DNA of 64,000 bases from Syntrophobacter fumaroxidans MPOB (GTDB taxonomy: Bacteria; Desulfobacterota; Syntrophobacteria; Syntrophobacterales; Syntrophobacteraceae), in contig NC_008554.1 in NCBI RefSeq assembly GCF_000014965.1, positions 1,662,001-1,726,000 of the forward strand. The letters run 5' to 3'. Made by a program: the position numbers and the translations under genes. Under the pieces are notes generated by a model. That model made no database searches and was not told where the DNA came from. It saw only the letters and a program-made list of their open reading frames with translations. Positions 8,538-16,883 of the stretch are shown in pieces; the stretch's first letter is position 1, and each line of letters opens with the position of its first letter.

Positions 8538-9472
8538 GGATTTAACTCCGTAAAGGCGAGGGGAAGATGAAACGCGTGATGTCGGACATGCACTAAAAGA
8601 GGGTCATGGTGCACATCCCGGAGCAAAGCCCCGTAAGGTCCTCCATCGCCTGGCTCAAAAGTGGCACCAGGGCTCGCCATGAGAATAGGATACTTGAATG
8701 GACTGTGCCTACCTTTGGCTAAATCGCCCCCTAGCTTCCCGAAGTGAACATGTTGTTTGTAGCGCGCACGCCTCATGTTGGCCGAAATCACACCGTGGGA
8801 CAGGCTCATAGCCCTGTTTCCACTGGCTGCAAAGAGTGTTGTTTCCTCCTCGACTGTGCAGACAAAATGACCGTTGCCCGTACTCGCATTACTGCCAAAG
8901 CCGCTCGCGCCCACATAGCCGCACAAAGCCTCTAGGCGAGCCTTGCACGCCTCAGGAGCAAGAAGGAAAACCTGTTGGCGAGTTTCTCCTGAAAACAACA
9001 CTTCTTCAAAGAAAAGACCGCCCGTATCCGGAGTGGTGCCGGCGAGGCGATCAATGTGGTTGTGGGCCTTGAGTCCATGTCCTTTAGGACCCCTCATAAC
9101 GCCAATTTGTTTAATGCAACTTTTTAGTGCCTGATTCAGGACGACATCGTTCATCCCCTCCCTCAAATCAAGGAAGAGTCCTTCGGGAATGAAGGAGACC
9201 TTTCTGACGTCCTTGTCCAGCTGCATTTCTTTGAGAGTGGGAGGGGCATCCATCCTCAAGGTTGGTCTCAGAAGAGGCTTCGGAAGCATGCCCAATGGCA
9301 TCTGGCTTGAAAGAACCCATGGACGAGTCTCCTGTTCTTCCAACCACCTCGTCAGTGATTTCTCACCTTCGATGTAACAAATAGCCCAGGCAAGATGTCC
9401 CCAAAATGTACCAGAGACCATCTTTGTCCCGAGAGGGCCTTTCAAATTGAGTGTGATTCGGTAAGTCGGCAT
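8534..9472 (-). CDS. csm4: Type III-A CRISPR RAMP protein Csm4
   Basis: 312 residues starting at MPTYRITLNLKGPLGTKMVS; the longer upstream frame overlaps csm3 and is rejected. The first strand followed by the GPLGT loop, FWGHLAWAI (Csm4 'G-H-xx-WA' helix) and a C-terminal glycine-rich region (GYVGASGFGSNASTGNGHF) identify Csm4. In the complex Csm4 binds the 5' handle of the crRNA and contacts Cas10. It starts 4 bases after the csm3 stop and overlaps csm5. Confidence 0.9.
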   Translation of the reverse strand: MPTYRITLNLKGPLGTKMVSGTFWGHLAWAICYIEGEKSLTRWLEEQETRPWVLSSQMPLGMLPKPLLRPTLRMDAPPTLKEMQLDKDVRKVSFIPEGLFLDLREGMNDVVLNQALKSCIKQIGVMRGPKGHGLKAHNHIDRLAGTTPDTGGLFFEEVLFSGETRQQVFLLAPEACKARLEALCGYVGASGFGSNASTGNGHFVCTVEEETTLFAASGNRAMSLSHGVISANMRRARYKQHVHFGKLGGDLAKGRHSPFKYPILMASPGATFEPGDGGPYGALLRDVHHDPLLVHVRHHAFHLPLAFTELNP

Positions 9473-9476
9473 ATCG

Positions 9477-10202
9477 CTAGCTCCTGCTATGCTGGATGAT
9501 CTCCTCCGGCGCAATTGCCAAAAATTGCTGTTGGAAATCCTCACCATCCACACGCAAGTTCTCAAACTTGATCCTGCCGTATCCCCTGGAGCCTGATCCG
9601 CCTAGGGCATCATGCTCAAGCAATCGCATTACTCGTAGAAATTCCTTGAAAAGTCTCTTGTCCTGCTCTCCCTGATCCCCTGTATCGAATACACGATAAA
9701 CCATCATCAGATCGAAAACAGCCCCAGCCGGAACCCGCTCAGTCTTTCGTATCCCTACACCGGCTTTACCCTGAATTCTATCGATGTTGTTTTCAAACTT
9801 TTCTTCTGTGAATGGAAGTCCTCGCCCGATGAGGCTGTCCCGCCATTGCTCGTTTAGTGAGCAGTCACGCACCACAAGGCGTGTCGGACCCGCAACCCAC
9901 TGTTTGCTTGTAGTCCCGAAGATGCGCAACACCGGGTCTTGAGCCAACCGAACCGGATCTTTCTCCCCTCCTCCTTCCCAAGTCTTGCCGCTTTCTTCCA
10001 CCCGGTTTGTAGCCCATTCCATTAGACAGCGAAGCTTGCCTTTGAGAGAGGACCCTGGGATGTATGGTTCATCTGTGTACGGGTTCTTTACGACAGGGCT
10101 GTCGACCCCGCCGATTTCTATTGCGTCCTTGCCTGCACCGATGTGTAACCCGGTAAGCACACGAATATGACCTGTGAGGATTTTACTGGCGACGAGCCTC
10201 AT
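9477..10202 (-). CDS. csm3: Type III-A backbone RAMP and target-RNA nuclease Csm3
   Basis: 241 residues from the ATG at 10202, which is preceded by GGGAGGGACTGATC; a TTG at 10220 would add six residues. LTGLHIGAGKDAIEIGGVDS contains the family's catalytic Asp (Asp34), so cleavage of bound target RNA at 6-nt steps should be intact. YIPGSSLKGKLRCLMEWA and GGSGSRGYGRIKF are the typical RAMP motifs. Several copies line the crRNA. It lies 14 bases after csm2 and 4 before csm4. Confidence 0.94.
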   Translation of the reverse strand: MRLVASKILTGHIRVLTGLHIGAGKDAIEIGGVDSPVVKNPYTDEPYIPGSSLKGKLRCLMEWATNRVEESGKTWEGGGEKDPVRLAQDPVLRIFGTTSKQWVAGPTRLVVRDCSLNEQWRDSLIGRGLPFTEEKFENNIDRIQGKAGVGIRKTERVPAGAVFDLMMVYRVFDTGDQGEQDKRLFKEFLRVMRLLEHDALGGSGSRGYGRIKFENLRVDGEDFQQQFLAIAPEEIIQHSRS

Positions 10203-10216
10203 GATCAGTCCCTCCC

Positions 10217-10729
10217 TCAATTGTCTTTAGCATAGAAGCGGTGAAATGCCACAACCGCCTCAAACACCTTAATAAATGCCTGGAAGTCCTTCAGGTCCTT
10301 GATAGAGGCCATGTGGTCAAAAATGAACTGAGTGAACTCCCTGGGTGAAACTTTGCGTTTTTCGGCGTAGACCGCCTTGGCCTTAAACATCATCACGAGC
10401 GCCATGTCACGCTCGAAGTTCGCCACCTGTTCCTCCACCTTGCCGCGAAGTATCTTTCGCTCAATGGCCTTAAACTCGTCATAGAATCTTCGCATTTGGG
10501 TAGATTTGAGATCTCGAAATGAGCTTGCCCAGCTTGCCGCTCTAGCATCCACTAAACTCGGATCCAATTTCCGTTTTTCCTCATCTGTGAAGTACTTGAC
10601 AGGAGTCGGAGTAGGCAGTTGTTCTCCGACGGCCCCTTGCTGCCCTCCCCGCGCCCCTTGACGGGAGCTTCCTTGACCGTAACGGCCTTGACCGGAACGG
10701 CCATAACCGGAGTGACTGTACTGGGACAT
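10217..10729 (-). CDS. csm2: Type III-A small subunit Csm2
   Basis: 170 residues. The first ~45 residues are a low-complexity Gly/Ser/Gln/Arg/Tyr tail (SGYGRSGQGRYGQGSSRQG) not typical of Csm2. The remainder is the helical Csm2 core, ending in the helices around FIFDHMASIKDLKDFQAFIK and VVAFHRFYAKDN. The ATG at 10729 has GGAGGG nine bases upstream, and the gene starts 17 bases after the cas10 stop. Csm2 forms the inner filament of the effector with Cas10. The Arg/Gly-rich tail could add RNA affinity; that is inference. Confidence 0.9.
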   Translation of the reverse strand: MSQYSHSGYGRSGQGRYGQGSSRQGARGGQQGAVGEQLPTPTPVKYFTDEEKRKLDPSLVDARAASWASSFRDLKSTQMRRFYDEFKAIERKILRGKVEEQVANFERDMALVMMFKAKAVYAEKRKVSPREFTQFIFDHMASIKDLKDFQAFIKVFEAVVAFHRFYAKDN

Positions 10730-10746
10730 GTTGCTACCCTCCTTTG

Positions 10747-13293
10747 CTAAGTTCGGTTTCGATACAAGGCAACTGTTAGTGGCAGACGCCAATCTATGAT
10801 ATTGGTATGCTTGGTAGTCAACTTGAGTTGATCGTCCAGCCCCAAATGCTCCAACCACTCAACAATCATCTTTTCTTTCTCTTGGTTGTTGCGAGCCTTG
10901 ATGTTTCGGGCCAGATGATATGCAAGGCGTGCACGCCATCCGGCCTTTTGCACATTGGCCTTGATTGCAACAGCCTCCGCATCCATGGCGATCACAAGCA
11001 GCCGGTAGATGAAACTCGTGCTCACAGGCGAATCATCGTGCATTCTTTGATGAACCCATTCGGCATCCTTCAGCCGCGCTATGTAGCATTCCCATGAAAC
11101 GGGTTTCTCCAGCAGAGCACAGACTCGGTTGCGTCCATGGTACTTGCATTCATCGAGATACTCCTGGGCTTCAAGAACAGCCCGGTTGACAGGATAATTC
11201 GGCTTGAGCAACGATACACCTGCCGATAGGGTAATGTTTGGGTTATGGCCCGTGTATGCCCGGAAGGTTTCATTGACTCGTGAGGTCAAAGCAAGAGTCT
11301 GCCTCCAAGGGCCAATGAAAAGCAGATCATCTCCTCCGGCATAGATAGTGTAAGTGTCCGGGAATTCCCTGTGAAGCAAACCCTTCAGGTAGCCGGTGAA
11401 ATAAAGGTCCACCATTCGCGAAAGCTGGGCTATGCGTGACAGGGTAAATCGATCTTCCTCAGCCTCCGTACGCTTCAAACCGAAGTTAAAGAGAAAGCCC
11501 AAATAGTCGACATCTGCTTTGAGAAGTGCCAGGAACGCCTTGCCTCGAAATGCCCCACTATCCTTTTCCGGTTCCAAAGCATCCGCTGCAATGTGTGCGA
11601 AACTTTTGGGTTCACCGATCCTGGGAACCACATCGTCATCCCAGCTTCCCTCGTAGCGCGGATCCTGCGTTTCATAATGGTCTTTAAAGACCGGAATGTG
11701 GTTGGCTAGGTTCCTCACGGCCCAAGGGATCGGCATGTGAAGAGGCGAAGTTCTGCGAACGGATAGAGCTTCTCCAGGTAGATTCTCCGGGTGATTGCGA
11801 AGAAGAGCCAGTTCGAGGCCTATTACGTCAACCGGATTCCATTCGCGCGGCAGAGAACGCCCCCACACCATAACCGTTGCACCAACAAGGTCTCTCCCGA
11901 TCCGAAACTCATCGTGACAAGTCAGGCAGCGGTATCCACTTTCGGCAGCACCGGTTGTGACCGCCGGTCGCACCCCGCAGGCGGAACAGAGTGCATCCAA
12001 AGGGTATTCGCGCTTCAGTACCCCTTGGGAACACTTCGAAAGGGGGCGCTGCTTGCCGTCTTCGATCGCCTGACCCAAACCTGCCATGATTTCCCTCAAT
12101 GGATGGGGCTTAAAAGAGGATGCCGAAAACGGCGGAGAGAGAACAAGGTTCAAAGCCAGGCTCCCCGTGTAGTGTTCTACAAGCCACTTGTCGAACCGTT
12201 CCCGCAGACCGTCAACATGATCTTCGGTATCACCGAGTGCGGGCACAAGAATGAGAAATCGGCCGCCAGCCTGTTGCAGCACTGTGCAAATGGGAAGAGA
12301 AAGCAACTCGATAGAAAGTAGGGCTGCAGCCTCAGAGACCCCACTCATCATGAATGAACGAGCCCTTAATATCTTGTTCACTCCTTTGACGCCCTGTGTC
12401 TGAAGGGAAAAAAGGGTATTTTGAATGCCCGAGAGGTCTCCCGCAAGCAGACGAAACTTCATTTGCTGCTCGTCTCTAATTGCCTTTACGTCTTCCAGTT
12501 GTCCTTTTGCATCATGGTAACGATAGAGACATGCGGCTATAGCCGCAGTTGTGCGTGCGTGGTCGTAGAGGGAGATGTCAGGGGAATTCACTGTGCTCGA
12601 CGGGATAGCCCATGTGTAGCGCTCGAGCAATCCTAATAACGCTTCCTCGAAAAGATCGAAGGAAAGCCTCGGTGCTTCTCGTCCCAGCACCTTTATCTCA
12701 CCCCAGAATTGTTGCCACACCTCTTGGTAACGTTTCGGAAGCTCCGGCACCTCACCCTTCGATGGCCACGCTATGGGTATCATGCTTTCCGCATCCTCAG
12801 GATTCAGCACACCCAGTCTGTATGCATGGGCTTGCGGCATTCCGAGGGCTTTCGGATCGAGGATGACCTCATCGAAGATGCAACGGAGCGGCGTTTTCTT
12901 AAACGTGCTTCGCGACGAAGCCCGTTCGCTCGTCTCTTCATCATCGCGGCGATCCATACCTGCGGACAACCTATCTCCCAGCGCGCAGAGCCACGAAGCA
13001 CCTGGGATGGGGCAAGCATCCGGTTTGTGATGATAGCTCGAAATGTCCTCAACGGTCTTTGCATTGATTCCCGCGGGAAAGTAGACCTCTTCTTTGCTCA
13101 TGAGGTCAAAAAAAGCATTGGTGAAGAGAACGTGTTTGTGAGTGTAAACGCTTTTTTGCTGGGGGCACAACGTTGATTCCAGATCAAGATGCTGTCCAGT
13201 GACGTCCGATAGTCGGTCATACGCTCGTTGAAGGAACTTGCCCACGTCATGGAGCAGAGCCCCAACAACCACTTCGTGCATCGTGTATGCCAT
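10747..13293 (-). CDS. cas10: Type III-A signature protein Cas10/Csm1 (HD nuclease and cyclic oligoadenylate synthase)
   Basis: 848 residues starting at MAYTMHEVVVG, where GAGGAGAAGGTG gives a good ribosome-binding site. An N-terminal HD domain has GALLHDVGKF (His15/Asp16), so target-activated ssDNA cleavage is likely. A zinc-binding insert has C436-x2-C439 (CSACG) and C456-x2-C459 (CLTCH). The second palm domain has YAGGDDLLF (GGDD at 653-656), intact, so synthesis of cyclic oligoadenylates from ATP is expected. FLALLKADVDYLGFLF is the conserved first strand of that palm. The matching signal receptors are probably the CARF-HEPN protein on the other strand and possibly others. The gene follows cas6 and leads the csm genes. 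Confidence 0.96.
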   Translation of the reverse strand: MAYTMHEVVVGALLHDVGKFLQRAYDRLSDVTGQHLDLESTLCPQQKSVYTHKHVLFTNAFFDLMSKEEVYFPAGINAKTVEDISSYHHKPDACPIPGASWLCALGDRLSAGMDRRDDEETSERASSRSTFKKTPLRCIFDEVILDPKALGMPQAHAYRLGVLNPEDAESMIPIAWPSKGEVPELPKRYQEVWQQFWGEIKVLGREAPRLSFDLFEEALLGLLERYTWAIPSSTVNSPDISLYDHARTTAAIAACLYRYHDAKGQLEDVKAIRDEQQMKFRLLAGDLSGIQNTLFSLQTQGVKGVNKILRARSFMMSGVSEAAALLSIELLSLPICTVLQQAGGRFLILVPALGDTEDHVDGLRERFDKWLVEHYTGSLALNLVLSPPFSASSFKPHPLREIMAGLGQAIEDGKQRPLSKCSQGVLKREYPLDALCSACGVRPAVTTGAAESGYRCLTCHDEFRIGRDLVGATVMVWGRSLPREWNPVDVIGLELALLRNHPENLPGEALSVRRTSPLHMPIPWAVRNLANHIPVFKDHYETQDPRYEGSWDDDVVPRIGEPKSFAHIAADALEPEKDSGAFRGKAFLALLKADVDYLGFLFNFGLKRTEAEEDRFTLSRIAQLSRMVDLYFTGYLKGLLHREFPDTYTIYAGGDDLLFIGPWRQTLALTSRVNETFRAYTGHNPNITLSAGVSLLKPNYPVNRAVLEAQEYLDECKYHGRNRVCALLEKPVSWECYIARLKDAEWVHQRMHDDSPVSTSFIYRLLVIAMDAEAVAIKANVQKAGWRARLAYHLARNIKARNNQEKEKMIVEWLEHLGLDDQLKLTTKHTNIIDWRLPLTVALYRNRT

Positions 13294-13312
13294 CACCTTC
13301 TCCTCGCAATTT

Positions 13313-14344
13313 TCAGTCTGCAAGAGCATGCCCCTCCAACGGTGCAAGGCTGTACCGCCCCAACCCGAAGCTGGTCCCTTTGCCCAGGTTGACCCATGAG
13401 CCCAGGACGAGCAGGGGCAGGAATTGCTCGAGGTCGCCCTCGAAAGTCATATCCCCGACGAACCCTCCCATCTTCATTCGCTTATCCTGTCTCTTCGAAT
13501 AGCGTTCCCAGTCGTACCACGCGGTGGACCGGTCCGTAAGCCTCACCGTCTCCGCCCGGTCCAGCAGCGGCCCGACGCAAAGCCCTTCATTCCCTTCGCA
13601 GTGGAAGGCCACAAGGTTGTTCAGCCTCCTCAGCAGGTTGCGCGCCAGGACGTGGAACCGGGGGGGATCGGTGCACAGTTCTCCCTCGTAAACCAGCCGC
13701 AGGGGCGTGACAAAACGCAGGCGAACCTTGCGCGAAGAAAGACTCCCGCTCAACGCCAGGGCATGGTCGAGCCCGGGAACCTCACCCGGCATGCGCAGCA
13801 CCTCGTTCTCATACAGAATTTCCTGTGGGTCATCCCGCGAGCCCAGGCTCCAAACCCGCACAACCTCGAAGGTCCCGCGCCCTTTTCCGATGCCGAGCTC
13901 GCCCATCCGCTGAAAGGCGAAGACGAAATAAGGAAGAAAATCGATGGCCCGCCCCACGAGTGTCATGCCGAAATGAAATGTACTTCCCGCCTCCTGGACC
14001 CCCTCCCGCCCCGTTTCCAGGTTGAGAACGAAAGGATGTGGAGCCGTCCCGTACCGGCGGTCAGCCTCCGAACCGTTCATGGGGCTGGTTTCAAACGTAT
14101 AGCTGTAGATGCACCTTGCCCGGAGCAGACACGTCGGGCATTTCTGGCGCCGGAGGGCACACGCGCTCCGTAACAGGGCCATGCCGAAAGCCCCCCGCAA
14201 CGTGCTCCCCAGGTAGGGCGGAAGCAAGATGTGCCCCGTCGCTTTGGCTTCGACTTTCAAACGCAGGCAACGAAACGCCCGCATCGGCTCAAGAAAGTCC
14301 GTCTGCTCCTTCGTGATTTTCTCCGCCCGCTTGTGCTGTTCCAT
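13313..14344 (-). CDS. cas6: CRISPR pre-crRNA endoribonuclease Cas6
   Basis: About 343 residues from the ATG at 14344; starts at 14428 (longer) or 14284 (MRAFRCLRL) are possible, and no ribosome-binding site decides. YLGSTLRGAFGMALLRSACA and the four-Cys stretch KCPTCLLRARC match the N-terminal half of the Cas6 group seen with type III systems. The C-terminal GSWVNLGKGTSFGLGRYSL is the glycine-rich loop that closes Cas6 proteins. It should cut the pre-crRNA within repeats, leaving the 8-nt 5' handle ATTGAGAC on each crRNA. It is the first gene of the effector operon, 20 bases before cas10. Confidence 0.85.
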   Translation of the reverse strand: MEQHKRAEKITKEQTDFLEPMRAFRCLRLKVEAKATGHILLPPYLGSTLRGAFGMALLRSACALRRQKCPTCLLRARCIYSYTFETSPMNGSEADRRYGTAPHPFVLNLETGREGVQEAGSTFHFGMTLVGRAIDFLPYFVFAFQRMGELGIGKGRGTFEVVRVWSLGSRDDPQEILYENEVLRMPGEVPGLDHALALSGSLSSRKVRLRFVTPLRLVYEGELCTDPPRFHVLARNLLRRLNNLVAFHCEGNEGLCVGPLLDRAETVRLTDRSTAWYDWERYSKRQDKRMKMGGFVGDMTFEGDLEQFLPLLVLGSWVNLGKGTSFGLGRYSLAPLEGHALAD

Positions 14345-14856
14345 TGCAGGGTGTCCATACCTCCCGATCGACGAAAGACATTCCCGGAATCCCCGAAACC
14401 GACTCCACGTTTCCACGGGGGCTTCCATCGGCGTTGCACCGGCCGAAAGACGATTTCGACCACTGCCTCCAACATACGGCCTTGAAAGGTTTTTTTTCAG
14501 AAAGAAAAATCTTGAGATTTTTTTGTGAGGTTTCTTGCAGAAACGGCGAGAAACGGAGAGTGGGGAACGAAATGATTTTCACAGCGCAAAAATCCATGCC
14601 GGCACTACTCATTCACGTGAAGGTCCAAGCGCACGACGGAAGTGAGCAACCGTTTCCTTGAAAAAGATGCTTTCTGACCGTATACCATAGTCAGCATGTC
14701 CGATGCCAGAGGGTTGTGCCCGGTTTCACTCAAAAAGGGGCCCCGCAATTCCGGGAACCGGTCATTCCAGACCTGGCCGTACCGGACCTTGCGGGCCGTG
14801 TGCCGCATTGAGGTATCCGAATTTACGCGGAACCGTTCCGCACATCGGGAGGCGTT
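14345..14856. promoter_or_regulatory. Divergent intergenic region between cas6 and csx20
   Basis: About 510 bases between divergently transcribed operons, so promoters for both must lie here. Around 14488-14530 there is a clear A/T-rich patch (runs of T and A around GAAAGAAAAATCTTGAGATT) in otherwise GC-rich DNA. No confident -35/-10 pair could be assigned. No gene recognised; the short frames lack ribosome-binding sites. Confidence 0.4.
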
Positions 14857-15249
14857 GTGCCGCATTCACTCATTGTGCTCTTCAATCACCGGTTGACCCC
14901 GGAACAGGAACTCGACGCGAGGAGGAACCTGGGGGTGTCGACCGTCGTGCAGCCGCCTGCCGCGATCAGTGAACGGTGGGCGAACGTCCCGCCGGACCTC
15001 CCCGAGATCGATGGATACCTCGCGCCGGTAAAGCACTGGCTCGAAACGAACGCCTCGCCGGGCGATCAGGTTCTCATCCAGGGAGATTTCGGCGCCACCT
15101 ACATCATGGTCAATTTCATTCGGGGGCGGGGACTCACCGCCGTGTATTCCACCAGCCGGAGGGAAGCCGCCGAGGAAGTGCAGCCCGACGGTTCGATAAA
15201 GCTGACCCATGTGTTCCGGCACCAACGATTCAGGAAGTATGGAGGATAA
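14857..15249 (+). CDS. csx20: CRISPR-associated protein Csx20
   Basis: 130 residues with a GTG start preceded by GGGAGG. The N-terminal pattern LIVLFNHRLTPEQELDARRN and the mid-region GDQVLIQGDFGATYIMVNF match, from memory, the Csx20 family found near type III systems. The C terminus has HVFRHQRFRKY. Biochemical function is not established; a small Rossmann-like fold is plausible. It ends 4 bases before the CARF-HEPN gene, so the two are co-translated and probably act together. Confidence 0.75.
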   Translation: MPHSLIVLFNHRLTPEQELDARRNLGVSTVVQPPAAISERWANVPPDLPEIDGYLAPVKHWLETNASPGDQVLIQGDFGATYIMVNFIRGRGLTAVYSTSRREAAEEVQPDGSIKLTHVFRHQRFRKYGG

Positions 15250-15253
15250 AAAC

Positions 15254-16585
15254 ATGGCCAGAGTCTACATTTCTTTCCTTGGCACGAATGACTATGTCGA
15301 ATGCCGCTATCTCGATGAGTTCGATACACCAGAACCCGTTCGTTTCGTTCAGGAGGCAACGATTGGCACTATTTGCCGTGGCTGGGGGCCTGGAGACCGT
15401 ATTACGATATTCACCACAACGGACGCGGAGAAGAAGAACTGGGAGGACAACGGGCACTACGACAAGGATAACAAGCGATACAAAGAATGTAAGGGGCTGA
15501 AAAGGTGTCTTGAGGAACTGAAACTTACCGCCCCGTTTGCCAATGTGCACATTCCGGACGGTCACAGCACGGAGGAGATGTGGGACATTTTTCAGAAGGT
15601 CTTTGATTCTCTCAACGAGAGAGATGAAGTTGTCTTCGACATCACCCACGCCCTCCGTTCCATCCCGCTGCTGGCTATTGTCGTGCTGCACTATGCCAAG
15701 GTCCTCAAGCGAGTATCGCTGAAAGGCATCTACTATGGAGCATTCGAGGCTTTGGGTAGCATTGCGGATGTGCGGGCGCGCCCCGTTGAGGAACGCAGGG
15801 CACCAGTCCTGGACCTCACAGATCTCGACAAACTGATGGATTGGACCATGGCCACAGATCGATTCCTGCAAGGCGGCGATGCACGCTCGGCTGCAGCATT
15901 GGCCAAGGCGGAAGCGGAAAGGGAGTTGAAGAAGACCCGCGGCAAGGACGAAGCGGCAAAGGCAATCAGGAGCCTCGGGTGTGGCCTGGAAGATTTCAGT
16001 AAGATGCTTTACACGTGCAGAGGCAGGGAGATATCGAAGGCATCAACCGAGTTGAAGAAGCGGGCCAAGGAATGCAGGAATTTGAAACTGCCAAAGCCTT
16101 TTCGTCCCCTTTTCGAAATGATCGAAAAACGCCTTGAAGCCTTTAAAGGCGACTCTCTTCTGGACGGTCTGGCGGCAGTGCGGTGGTGTGTCGATCATAA
16201 TCTTGTCCAGCAGGGTTTCACAATTCTTGAAGAGATCGTATTCAGCCACACCCTCTCCGGGGTCGGCCTCGATGCATCGGACACGAGACTGCGGTATGTG
16301 GCTTCACAAGCATACACCATCGTGAGCCGGAATTTGGACGACAACCCGGTTGAATGGGAAAGCCCGGCCAGAGGTGAAGAGGAGTACACTCGACGAATGA
16401 TCGATTTCATTCGCGGGCATGAGGACCTCCGTAGCGCGGTGGCGACATTGCGTGCCCGTCGCAACGACTTGAACCACGCCGGATTCATTGAAAAACAAGT
16501 GTCTTTACAGAAGGCCGGTGATTTTGCAGAGGATTTGGAAAGACTGTTGGGAAGAATCGAAGCGGCCCTGACAAGCGACTTCTAG
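15254..16585 (+). CDS. CARF-HEPN ribonuclease of the Csx2/TM1812 family (type III ancillary effector)
   Basis: 443 residues starting at MARVYISFLGTNDY, with GGAGG nine bases upstream. The N-terminal CARF domain opens with the VYISFLGTNDY strand-loop and has VVFDITHALRSIPLL (Asp129-x-Thr131-His132), a variant of the DxTHG motif of TM1812-type proteins. The C-terminal HEPN domain has RNDLNH (Arg403-x4-His408), the RNase active-site motif. Such proteins are switched on by cyclic oligoadenylate made by Cas10 and then cut RNA non-specifically. Here both sensor and catalytic motifs look intact. It pairs with csx20 and diverges from cas6. Confidence 0.88.
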   Translation: MARVYISFLGTNDYVECRYLDEFDTPEPVRFVQEATIGTICRGWGPGDRITIFTTTDAEKKNWEDNGHYDKDNKRYKECKGLKRCLEELKLTAPFANVHIPDGHSTEEMWDIFQKVFDSLNERDEVVFDITHALRSIPLLAIVVLHYAKVLKRVSLKGIYYGAFEALGSIADVRARPVEERRAPVLDLTDLDKLMDWTMATDRFLQGGDARSAAALAKAEAERELKKTRGKDEAAKAIRSLGCGLEDFSKMLYTCRGREISKASTELKKRAKECRNLKLPKPFRPLFEMIEKRLEAFKGDSLLDGLAAVRWCVDHNLVQQGFTILEEIVFSHTLSGVGLDASDTRLRYVASQAYTIVSRNLDDNPVEWESPARGEEEYTRRMIDFIRGHEDLRSAVATLRARRNDLNHAGFIEKQVSLQKAGDFAEDLERLLGRIEAALTSDF

Positions 16586-16883
16586 CCATTTTCTATTCGA
16601 CAGGCATCGGCCTGGGCGCTTGTCTTCTCTGTAGCCCGCTCCAGCAAACGCTGGGCGGGCACAAAATCGAGAATTCACTCCCACGAATACAACATCCCAA
16701 CACGAGGCGGCGGGACATCCTGGGCTTCTTTGGGCTGCTGCGTTGCCCCCCCCGTCGTCACATTTCCCCTCGAAACGCCGCCAAATTTTGTAAATGCGTT
16801 TTCCATGGCCGTATTCACATGTTGCAGGGGGAGGGTGAAAAGCCCGCAAGCCCCGATTCCGCACATCATCGAGGAGAAAAGCC
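16586..16883. other. Gap between the CARF-HEPN gene and the TPR gene
   Basis: About 300 bases without a recognisable gene. A hairpin-like segment, GCCCGCTCCAGC / GCTGGGCGGGC, lies around 16634-16660 and could end the csx20 operon, but it has no T run. The TPR gene start is preceded by GAGGAGAAAAGCC at its 3' edge. Confidence 0.35.
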
